Shown one piece after another: positions 32,418 through 39,019 of a stretch of 42,132 bases of DNA. Each line of letters starts with the position of its first letter. Position 1 is the first letter of the stretch. The translations under genes were made by a program, and so were the position numbers. Below the pieces are notes generated by a model. It was not told where the DNA came from. It ran no database searches and saw only the letters and a list, made by a program, of their open reading frames with translations. This DNA is from Bryobacterales bacterium (GTDB lineage Bacteria; Acidobacteriota; Terriglobia; Bryobacterales; Bryobacteraceae), in contig PLEX01000143.1 in assembly GCA_003136575.1 (NCBI GenBank), forward strand, positions 4,631-46,762, in the 5' to 3' direction.

Positions 32418-33962
32418 ATGGCCCGCTACGCCGCCGTCGATATCGGAAGCAACTCAGTGCGCCTGGAGGTCGCCGAAGCGATCGGCGGCAACCCGCCGCG
32501 CATTCTCGCTTCCGACCGGCAGGTCACCCGCCTCGGAGCCAGCGTCTTTCGCGAAGGCGCGGTCAGCGCCGAGGCTCTCGATCTGCTCTGCGGTGTGCTC
32601 GCCAACATGGCCGCGGTCTGGAAGCGCCACGACGTTCTCAGCATCCGGGCCGTCGCGACGGCCGCTGTGCGCGACGCGAGGAACCAAATCGAATTCCTCG
32701 CCCGCACTTCCGCCGCTCTGGGAACGGATATCGAAATCATTTCCGGCCAGGAAGAGGCGCGCCTCATTCATCTGGGCGTGCAGAGCCGCTGGCCTCATCC
32801 GAAAGAGCGCTTCCTGATCATCGATATCGGCGGCGGCAGCGCCGAAATCATCCTGAGCGACAGCGACCGGATCCACGAGGCCTACTCGCGACCACTGGGC
32901 GCGATCCGCCTTCAGGAGCTGTTCCTGCGCAGCGATCCGCCAACCCCGGCCGAATTGCTGCGCATGAGCGAATACATCGACGAATGCATTGCGCCGGCGG
33001 TGCGCGAAATCGGCCGGAAACGAATCGACCGCGTGGTGGCCACATCGTCGACGGCGGCGGCCGTGGTGAGCGCCGTCGGCCGGATTCCGCGCGCGCGGAG
33101 GGACGAAGCCGACCAGCGGCGGGCTTCCACGGCCCAGACGCGGAGTCTGTATAAACAAATCTGCGCGCTCGATCTGAAGCGCCGCCAGAAGATCGTGGGC
33201 ATCGGCCCGCGGCGCGCGGAAATCATCGTCCCGGGCGCCGCCGTTCTCTTGCACGTGCTTGAGGCCTTCCACATGCCGTCGCTATCCTATTCCGCGGCGG
33301 GCGTACGCGACGGAATCATTGCGGATCTCGCGGCGCGGGGCGCGGGTAGGGAACTCAGCCGTCTGACGAGCGAGCAGCGGGCGATGGTGGAGGCTATGGC
33401 GGAGAGGTACGGCGTGCCGATGCGGCATGCGCAGAAAGTGGCACGCCTGGCCAACGACCTGTTTCACGATCTGCAAAGCGTCCACCAGCTTGCGCCGTCA
33501 TATGGCAGTCTGCTCGAAGCCAGCGCCTATCTGTACGACGTGGGGCATTTCGTCAGCGATTCCCGGCACCACAAGCATTCGTATTATCTGGTCGCCAACT
33601 CCGACATGCCCGGCTTCAATATCGCCGAGCGGGGGATTATCGCAAATCTGTGCCGGTATCATCGCAAAAACATGCCGTTGCCCGAACACGAAAACCTGCG
33701 GACGCTGAGCCCCGAAGACCAGCGCGCCGTCGGTATTCTGGCGCCGATGCTGCGGCTTGCCGACAGCCTCGATCGCGGCAACGGGCAGAAGGTCCGGTCT
33801 CTCGAATGCTCGGTTCACGAAAAGGAAATCGTGGTGAATGTGCATGCGCCAGGGTCGGCCGGACTCGAACTGGAACTCTGGGCCGCCGGAAGGCTGGACG
33901 CTCTGTTCCGGCAGATGTACGGCAGGCGGCTGTCGATCGAGCGGGCGGGTTTGGCGGCTTAG
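32418..33962 (+). CDS. ppx: Exopolyphosphatase/GppA-family phosphatase with C-terminal HD-like domain
   Basis: The 514-residue protein has an ASKHA-fold Ppx/GppA domain: phosphate loop 1 in AAVDIGSNSVRLEV (about residues 5-18), RAVATAAVRDARN, the ISGQEEARL motif and loop 2 in LIIDIGGGSAEIILS (about 133-147). From about residue 320 a C-terminal HD-like domain follows (HAQKVARLANDLFHDL, HHKHSYYLVANSDMPG). It would hydrolyse terminal phosphates of polyphosphate or pppGpp in the cytoplasm. Odd point: where most relatives have LH(D/E)IG in the HD-like domain, this one has LYDVG, with Tyr replacing His. The last 4 bases overlap the end of the convergent YfhO-like gene. Confidence 0.88.
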   Translation: MARYAAVDIGSNSVRLEVAEAIGGNPPRILASDRQVTRLGASVFREGAVSAEALDLLCGVLANMAAVWKRHDVLSIRAVATAAVRDARNQIEFLARTSAALGTDIEIISGQEEARLIHLGVQSRWPHPKERFLIIDIGGGSAEIILSDSDRIHEAYSRPLGAIRLQELFLRSDPPTPAELLRMSEYIDECIAPAVREIGRKRIDRVVATSSTAAAVVSAVGRIPRARRDEADQRRASTAQTRSLYKQICALDLKRRQKIVGIGPRRAEIIVPGAAVLLHVLEAFHMPSLSYSAAGVRDGIIADLAARGAGRELSRLTSEQRAMVEAMAERYGVPMRHAQKVARLANDLFHDLQSVHQLAPSYGSLLEASAYLYDVGHFVSDSRHHKHSYYLVANSDMPGFNIAERGIIANLCRYHRKNMPLPEHENLRTLSPEDQRAVGILAPMLRLADSLDRGNGQKVRSLECSVHEKEIVVNVHAPGSAGLELELWAAGRLDALFRQMYGRRLSIERAGLAA

Positions 33963-36202
33963 ACCGCGGCGGCCTGGCGCCGACGCCAGAACCATGCCAG
34001 CAGGACAGCGCCCACGGTCACAACACCAAGTCCGGCGCCAGCGTAGTAGCTCAGCGGGACATATTCGAGTTCGACCCGGCTGGCGCCCTTCGGAACGACA
34101 AGGCCCCGCAGCGCGCCGTCCACTTCGCGGATTTCCGCGCGCTCGCCGTTCACCGTGGCGCGCCAGCCCGGATAGTACACCTCGCTTAGCACCAGCAGGC
34201 CGGTTGCTCCGGCGTTTACATCCATCGACATTTCGTCCGCGCCGTACGAACGGAAGCGCACCGAATCGTCCGCCCCCGATTCTTCGAGCGCGCGCGGCAA
34301 TGGCGCTTCCACAATAGCTACGCGATGGAAATCGATGCCGGGCTTATCGATCCGCGCGAACGCGGCATCATGCGAAGGCTCAAGCAGGGTGTGGTGGACC
34401 AACCACGCGCGCGGGAAAGCCTTCGTGTCTTCGTAGACTTTCCAGAAAGTGTCCTGATAGATGGCGCCCGGATCGGGTGTCGAAACGGGCCGGATCCGGT
34501 ATCGCACGTTGAAAAGATCCTCGTGCGGACTTAAGCGCGAAAAGCCGGTTATTACGGTCGCTCCCCCGCCCCACAGGCTCTGCACGCCATAGATGTCGCC
34601 GACGTTCGGCTCGGGATCGACGCCCACGCGCACGCGGTTCAGGCCGGGCCGGGACTTCACAAATTCCGCGGGAGCGCGGAGCGTCAACATCTGCTCGTAC
34701 TGGTCGCCGTTCTTCGTCACCGTGCTCCGGCTGGCTTCATTCCAGTTGAAAAGGTTCAGGTCGAAGAATATGAAAGCCACCAGCATGAAGCGAACCGTCG
34801 CCGACGCGGGCCGCAGGGACAGGCGGTAGCACCAGGCGCACGACGCAATGATGAGAAGCATCGACAGGCAGGGCCAGACTCCAAGTGTGATCTGTGTGAA
34901 CACGCACGGCACTATGATTCCGGCTCCGCAAACGATCGCCGTCCACTTGAGCCAGGGTTTGGCCGGGGCCCATTGCACGTCGTCGCCGGCGCCCTCCAGA
35001 ATGCGATCGAGGCCATACGCCGCCAGAACCGCAAACGCGAAGGAGACCAGATATATGAAACGGCTGGGTTCGCGCACCATCCAGAGGTACGGCGCCAGCG
35101 CATAAAGAAGCCCGAACAACGGGGAATACTCGCCGAGCACGTAGAGAAATGCGAACAGCGCGAGACCCGTCAGATACCGCACCCAAACGACGTTGCGGCA
35201 TTTCCAGATCGCCGCGAGCGCAAGGAAAAACGGCAGCGCGCCGATGTAGTAAGGCCAGGCCTCGCCCAGTCCAGGCACACCGCCCGCCGGGAAAAGGCCC
35301 GTGATCAGCGAGTGGGGCAACATCCCGTGGTCCATGCGGTCATACGGTATCTTTTCCGCCATGGGGAACCAGCCGCCGTTGATGGAGCGGATGCTGAGCT
35401 TTCCGTATTCGTATGCGGGCAGCAACTGGGCCGCGCCTGTGCCGAAAGCCACGACGAGAAACACGCCAACGATCATGGCCAAAGGCTGCCAGTGGGCGCG
35501 GATGGAAGGCCATTGGCGGGCCGCGCCGCTATCGGCCCGGGACCGGGTTGAAACGCCATAGCAGACCACCGCGGTAACCACTACGATCGACTGCATCATG
35601 GAAAACTGCACGCCGCCCGTGAGGATCGACATCCCGATGCACAGGCCGCCGAACGACGCTTCGAGCAACGCGCGGCCGCGTCCTTCCGCCCGCAGAGCCC
35701 GCAGCATGAACATGAAAACCGCCGGCAGCCAGATGCAGCTTTCCATATAATGCGGCCAGGGCAATCGGCCCACCAATCCGCCCATCGAGAAAGCGCAGGC
35801 GCCCACAAACGAGGCAAGGTGGCTGCGGCCCAGTTCGCGCAGCAGCGCGAATGTGAAGCAGGCGCACAAGAAGCGCGTAAAGGCGAGGTATTCGTGGTAG
35901 AAGCGCGGGGAAACGAGTTCGTTCCGGTTAAGCGGAAGCAGCGCGAACAACAGGCGGAACGGGTAATAAGCGGAGGTCTGCATCTCGCCGGAAAATGGCC
36001 GGCCACCGAACGCATACGGGTCCCAGAGCGGTATGTGGCCATGCCAGATGGAATTGACCCAGAAGTGGAGCCAGCCGTAAGTCTGGTTGACCCCCTCCCA
36101 GCCGACGATGCTGGTGAACTGGCTGGTCAGCAGCGTCTTCCAGTGAAAGAGAACGATCGTCAGGGCAAGCAGGGCGACATACTTCGCAGTGGTCCGGGTC
36201 AT
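33959..36202 (-). CDS. YfhO-like multi-spanning membrane protein
   Basis: The 747-residue product has about twelve to fourteen hydrophobic segments, an early extracytoplasmic loop with DPYAFGGRPFSGEMQTSAYY and a final soluble domain of about 200 residues followed by one more membrane helix (AGLGVVTVGAVLLAWFW). The phrases WDPYAFGG, PFxGEMQTxxxYP, LSEVYYPGWRATVNG and VVPKGASRVELEY are diagnostic of the YfhO family (bacterial membrane protein of the GT-C glycosyltransferase type). In Gram-positives YfhO helps glycosylate lipoteichoic acid; here it probably transfers a sugar from a lipid carrier onto an envelope glycan. No ribosome site precedes the ATG at 36202, but TATAAG ends 5 bases upstream. 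Confidence 0.82.
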   Translation of the reverse strand: MTRTTAKYVALLALTIVLFHWKTLLTSQFTSIVGWEGVNQTYGWLHFWVNSIWHGHIPLWDPYAFGGRPFSGEMQTSAYYPFRLLFALLPLNRNELVSPRFYHEYLAFTRFLCACFTFALLRELGRSHLASFVGACAFSMGGLVGRLPWPHYMESCIWLPAVFMFMLRALRAEGRGRALLEASFGGLCIGMSILTGGVQFSMMQSIVVVTAVVCYGVSTRSRADSGAARQWPSIRAHWQPLAMIVGVFLVVAFGTGAAQLLPAYEYGKLSIRSINGGWFPMAEKIPYDRMDHGMLPHSLITGLFPAGGVPGLGEAWPYYIGALPFFLALAAIWKCRNVVWVRYLTGLALFAFLYVLGEYSPLFGLLYALAPYLWMVREPSRFIYLVSFAFAVLAAYGLDRILEGAGDDVQWAPAKPWLKWTAIVCGAGIIVPCVFTQITLGVWPCLSMLLIIASCAWCYRLSLRPASATVRFMLVAFIFFDLNLFNWNEASRSTVTKNGDQYEQMLTLRAPAEFVKSRPGLNRVRVGVDPEPNVGDIYGVQSLWGGGATVITGFSRLSPHEDLFNVRYRIRPVSTPDPGAIYQDTFWKVYEDTKAFPRAWLVHHTLLEPSHDAAFARIDKPGIDFHRVAIVEAPLPRALEESGADDSVRFRSYGADEMSMDVNAGATGLLVLSEVYYPGWRATVNGERAEIREVDGALRGLVVPKGASRVELEYVPLSYYAGAGLGVVTVGAVLLAWFWRRRQAAAV

Positions 36203-36207
36203 CGGGT

Positions 36208-36213
36208 CTTATA
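36208..36213 (-). promoter_or_regulatory. Putative -10 box (TATAAG) for the YfhO-like gene
   Basis: TATAAG on the minus strand matches the consensus at five of six positions and ends 5 bases before the ATG at 36202. It overlaps the TAA that ends the relic frame described next. Confidence 0.4.
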
Positions 36214-36384
36214 TCCAGTTGAACACGCGCACGTCCGGCCAGCCCGCGCGTCGGCGGCGTACCCCGACTGCATCACAAAGGTGTTGTCGCTTCCGCAGCA
36301 CGTGACGGCGGCGGGACACCAGGCGGGTTTTATTCGAGAGTGCTTTTCCGCGAGGCGCTCGAAATCGACGCGGCCGGGATCCGT
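36209..36384 (-). pseudogene. Possible relic of a protein C-terminus upstream of the YfhO-like gene
   Basis: Directly after the ThuA stop the minus strand stays open and reads VDFERLAEKHSRIKPAW, then CCGSDNTFVMQSGYAADARA, which looks like real protein. A shift of one base in the GCGGGC stretch near 36247 lets it continue as GWPDVRVFNWI to a TAA at 36209-36211, six bases before the YfhO ATG, the spacing expected in an operon. No start codon or family could be assigned. It may be the end of a gene whose front was lost, or chance. Confidence 0.3.
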
Positions 36385-37392
36385 CTACTGGACCGCGCGT
36401 CCGCCTCCGCCGCTGCCACCCCTTCCGCCCCTGCCGCTGCCCCCGCGACCGCCCCTGCCGCCGGGTGGCGGAGTGTAGCCCACGAGTTCATCCACAGGCC
36501 TCTTTCCGGCCCAGGCAATGCCCCGCAGCAGTGTGTTCTGAATCACGGGGACTGCGAAATTACTGTAGTTATGTCCCTGCATCCACACAAACGCCCGGGC
36601 CGCTTGGCCGCCCGGAAGCGTATGATCGAAGGTCCACATCTGTGGCACCACTTCGCCCTTATGATCGCCACCGGGGATCACTGTGGTCACGAGCGCGTGG
36701 ATGCCGGGATTCTGTGCCCAGGTGATCGAGTAAAAGCTCTCCTCGCGAATCGTCATGTCGGAAAGATCCTTCAGGATCGGGTTCGCCTTGTCGACAATCG
36801 TATAGGCGAGGTCGCCCTGGGAAAAATTCACCTCGCCGTGCTTCTTTCCGCCGCCCACCAGGGTTGCGAAGTAGGCCGGGTCGGGTCCGCAGAGCGAGTC
36901 GTGGAAACTTACCAGACCGCCGCCTCGCTTGACGTAGGCTTCCAGAATGGTCTTTTCGTCGTCGGACAGAAAACCGGCGTCGCCTTTGTAGATGACGATC
37001 ACGTCGGTTCTTTCCAGATCGGCGGCGCTTGGCGGGTGAAGTGCGCCATCGACTACGGCTCCGTGGTCGGTCAAAACCTTGCTCCAGTCGGCAAAGAACT
37101 GCGGATAATCGTGCGCCCCCTCGCCGTGTGACTTGAGTCCGCCCCACAGGTAGACATGCATCCCGTTGGGGTTCTGGCCCTGCACCGGGGGCGCGCCGTT
37201 ACCGGACGCGCCGGCTCTCCCGCCCTGTGCCCAGACCGATGGGGCGATCCCCGCCGTCGCGGCGAGTACCAGGGATAGCGCCGCGAACGCACCCGGCGCA
37301 AAAGCCATCGGGAATCTTCCTCGCACCGCCGCCGACGGAGCCGAATGGTGGAACCCGCGACGAATCGACGCGCCTGTCGACATGCTTTTCAT
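36385..37392 (-). CDS. Exported ThuA-like domain protein with Gly/Arg-rich tail
   Basis: The 335-residue product begins at an ATG 6 bases after AAGAGGA. The long N-terminus contains RR and a hydrophobic stretch (AFAALSLVLAATAGIAPSVW, cleavage after AQ or WAQ), so it is exported. The ThuA/trehalose-utilisation domain has a glutamine-amidotransferase-like flavodoxin fold and shows HVYLWGGLKSHGEGAHDYPQ, SAADLERTDVIVIYKGDAG, KRGGGLVSFHDSLCG and WAQNPGIHALVTTVIPGGDH. Such proteins are frequent in Planctomycetes and Acidobacteriota beside sugar dehydrogenases and cytochromes; the reaction is unknown. The last 27 residues are a repeated GGRGG/GSGRGG tail. The gene is followed by a relic and the YfhO-like gene on the same strand. 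Confidence 0.8.
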   Translation of the reverse strand: MKSMSTGASIRRGFHHSAPSAAVRGRFPMAFAPGAFAALSLVLAATAGIAPSVWAQGGRAGASGNGAPPVQGQNPNGMHVYLWGGLKSHGEGAHDYPQFFADWSKVLTDHGAVVDGALHPPSAADLERTDVIVIYKGDAGFLSDDEKTILEAYVKRGGGLVSFHDSLCGPDPAYFATLVGGGKKHGEVNFSQGDLAYTIVDKANPILKDLSDMTIREESFYSITWAQNPGIHALVTTVIPGGDHKGEVVPQMWTFDHTLPGGQAARAFVWMQGHNYSNFAVPVIQNTLLRGIAWAGKRPVDELVGYTPPPGGRGGRGGSGRGGRGGSGGGGRAVQ

Positions 37393-37570
37393 AAGTCGTC
37401 CTCTTTCTGAACTCACTGCGCGCCTGCGGCGGATGGGCCTATGGCGGACTCCGCAGGTCTAACGCTGAAGTATTATATCCGGTTTGACGAACGCGCGGTA
37501 TGCCCTTTTCGGCCCAGATCGGCCCAGACGACCCACACGCACCGAAACATGCCCGAGTGCGTTAGCAGTC
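37393..37570. other. No gene seen between the ThuA-like gene and the NTF2 relic
   Basis: This stretch holds the ThuA leader with its ribosome site and otherwise only short frames that resemble no family on either strand. A repeated CGGCCCAGA pair near 37508-37525 is the only pattern noted. Together with the relic at 37571-37720 it accounts for the gap of about 400 bases. Confidence 0.4.
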
Positions 37571-37720
37571 TCAGGTGATGCGGACGGTCAGGTTCATCTT
37601 CGCGCCATCCTTCATCGTGCCCGCGAGGGTTTGTATGCTGTGGCTCTACGCCAGATCGCCGCCGGCCGTCGCGCCGAACTCAAACACGGTCTCGCGGTAC
37701 GCAGAACGCCACAATCGCGC
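37571..37720 (-). pseudogene. Relic of a SnoaL/NTF2-fold protein
   Basis: The minus frame reads ARLWRSAYRETVFEFGATAG then GDLA, an amber stop (TAG 37646-37648), then SHSIQTLAGTMKDGAKMNLT and VRIT to a TGA at 37571-37573. This is the core of SnoaL/DUF4440 NTF2-like proteins (typically GDxAWSHSxxxLxGTMKDGxxxxxxVRxT), in which a Trp would occupy the amber position. The normal continuation (a strand with GxWxIVHEHxS) and the N-terminal half are missing. Function was never established for most of this family; here the gene is dead. Confidence 0.5.
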
Positions 37721-37796
37721 TCACGCCCCTGATGGGCAAGGGCATCGACCCGGCCGACATGCCCTTACCGGCTAATTCGGGGCCTGACCGGCGGAG

Positions 37797-38507
37797 TTAC
37801 CGGTGTCTCAGCCGGTCAAGCTTCGCTTTAACGTCGGGCCAGAACTCCGGGAGCAGATTGCCCAGGGCGTTCGCCGTCAGACTTGTGACAATCCTCGATT
37901 CATTTTCCCCACCGCTAACGCTGCTGGGCGGGTAGTAGGCGTTTGAGAGCGCAATTCCCAGACCCGTCCCAAGGATCCCGGAATAGCTGATGCCATTCTT
38001 GCCGGAGTCCTTCCGGGTAATCACGATGCGGGACATCGCGTACCCTATCCGATACAGCAATGAAAATTCAGGGCCTTTGCGAAAATAACGGGGATCTTCG
38101 TGAAGCAGGGAGGCGAGTACCGCATCGCTGAAGAAATTCTGTGTTGTCACATCCGCCTGCGCCGCGCCAAACCGTTGAAGATAAGGCTCGGTGCCGACAC
38201 CGTAATTCGGCGCCCCATCATGCCACTGGGATAGCGCGGCTCCCGCCGCCGCCGACGCGAACGTGTACGGATCGACGCTCTCTTTAATGAACAGCTTCCA
38301 TTTGTCGCGAACGCGCAGCGGCGTGTAGGCTGCAGTCGGTGCCGATACAGTCTGGAAATTGGGAATCACTCCGAGAATACGATCGTTCGAAATTGCGGGT
38401 ACTGTGTCGACCGGCTTGTCCGGCTCAGCAACATGCAACGATTCCTGCGCGCAAGCCAGCAACGGCACTGCAACCCAAATCGCGATGTCCACTGACCTGA
38501 AGCACAT
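37797..38507 (-). CDS. Conserved exported protein of unknown function
   Basis: The 236-residue product has an N-terminal hydrophobic segment (VDIAIWVAVPLLACAQ) that may be a lipoprotein signal with Cys19, though Leu at -2 makes the lipobox imperfect; otherwise it is a signal peptide cut after AQ. The mature part contains RDKWKLFIKESVDPYTFASA, YGVGTEPYLQRFGAAQADVT, LLHEDPRYFRKGPEFSLLYR and GLGIALSNAYYPP. This DPYTF...YG.G...HxDPRYFRKG pattern is one I associate with uncharacterised Acidobacteriota envelope proteins. TAAGCT (38514-38519) lies 6 bases before the ATG and there is no ribosome site. No neighbours give a hint of function. Confidence 0.65.
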   Translation of the reverse strand: MCFRSVDIAIWVAVPLLACAQESLHVAEPDKPVDTVPAISNDRILGVIPNFQTVSAPTAAYTPLRVRDKWKLFIKESVDPYTFASAAAGAALSQWHDGAPNYGVGTEPYLQRFGAAQADVTTQNFFSDAVLASLLHEDPRYFRKGPEFSLLYRIGYAMSRIVITRKDSGKNGISYSGILGTGLGIALSNAYYPPSSVSGGENESRIVTSLTANALGNLLPEFWPDVKAKLDRLRHR

Positions 38508-38513
38508 ATCTAT

Positions 38514-38519
38514 AGCTTA
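38514..38519 (-). promoter_or_regulatory. Putative -10 box (TAAGCT) for the exported protein
   Basis: TAAGCT on the minus strand ends 6 bases before the ATG at 38507; TATAGA overlaps it one base from the ATG. Both would give a leaderless or nearly leaderless message. Confidence 0.3.
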
Positions 38520-38563
38520 AGTATCGGACGCGGGGGCTGGAAGGTTTCCACCGTTATTCTGTG

Positions 38564-38585
38564 AACCGTGCGAAGAAGCACGGTT
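38564..38585. other. Perfect 8-bp hairpin
   Basis: AACCGTGC (38564-38571) and GCACGGTT (38578-38585) form a perfect stem with a GAAGAA loop, followed by two more T on the plus strand. No plus-strand gene ends before it. It lies about 200 bases upstream of the group II intron maturase relic and may be leftover intron RNA structure; it is not a 34-base domain V. Confidence 0.4.
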
Positions 38586-38789
38586 TTCGCGAAAATTGAA
38601 TCAAGCAACATCGACATTGCGGCTCGGTGCCGTTGGCCAACGTGCCTGGCCGTCTCGGGCTACACTGAATTCGTGGTGCCTGCTGAAAGACGCGATTTTC
38701 CCGCGGGTGAAAAGCCCCGACCGGTTAAACGCCGGAGTGCCGAAAGATCGGCTGGCGATGAACCGGCCCGCTGTGAAATCTGCATCGTG

Positions 38790-38990
38790 GAAGACACGGA
38801 TGGTGGACTGGAGAGCGGGAAAGGTGTGAAGCAGATCGTCGCGACGCTGAATCCCGTGCTCCGGACGTGGGGAAACTACTTACGGTCGGGGAATGCCGGA
38901 AGTTCAGTCAGCCGGACAGTTTTATGTTTGCCGGCGGTTGGCCCGTGGATGGGACGGCGCGGCAGGCAGACAGTTCAGCGGATGGAGCGT
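38790..38990 (+). pseudogene. Relic of a group II intron reverse transcriptase/maturase
   Basis: Fragments of a group II intron-encoded protein lie in all three plus frames. [11 protein letters not shown] resembles the KTRxVDLRxGK segment after the reverse transcriptase core. [18 protein letters not shown] then RSGNA (from 38829) is the very characteristic maturase (domain X) motif [27 protein letters not shown] continues it one frame over (near 38893), and YVCRRLAR plus WMGRRGRQ follow in the other frames. The LGC-type part between the first two fragments is deleted. So this is a decayed 3' end with several frameshifts. The relic runs up to the ribosome site of the DUF1592 gene. No intact intron ribozyme domain was recognised, and the rest of 38508-38790 shows no gene. 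Confidence 0.6.
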
Positions 38991-39019
38991 TCCGAAAACC
39001 CGCGAAGGGAGTGCTTGCA

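Noticed and set aside
3444-37648. Recoding of TAG as Trp, suggested by two amber codons at expected Trp positions
   Set aside because: TAG serves as the normal stop of intact genes here (for example gcdH, esterase, GH16); point mutation or error is simpler.
37484-37935. Short plus-strand frames in the gap beside the ThuA-like gene
   Set aside because: They are Arg/Pro-rich without protein-like pattern; the minus strand carries an NTF2-fold relic instead.
38564-38585. Hairpin as group II intron domain V
   Set aside because: It lacks the 34-base domain V shape with its bulge and GAAA loop, and lies upstream rather than downstream of the maturase relic.
38867-39019. N-terminal extension of the diheme DUF1592 protein
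   Set aside because: These 51 codons encode scrambled maturase remnants; the GTG at 39020 has AAGGGAG upstream and begins a signal peptide.
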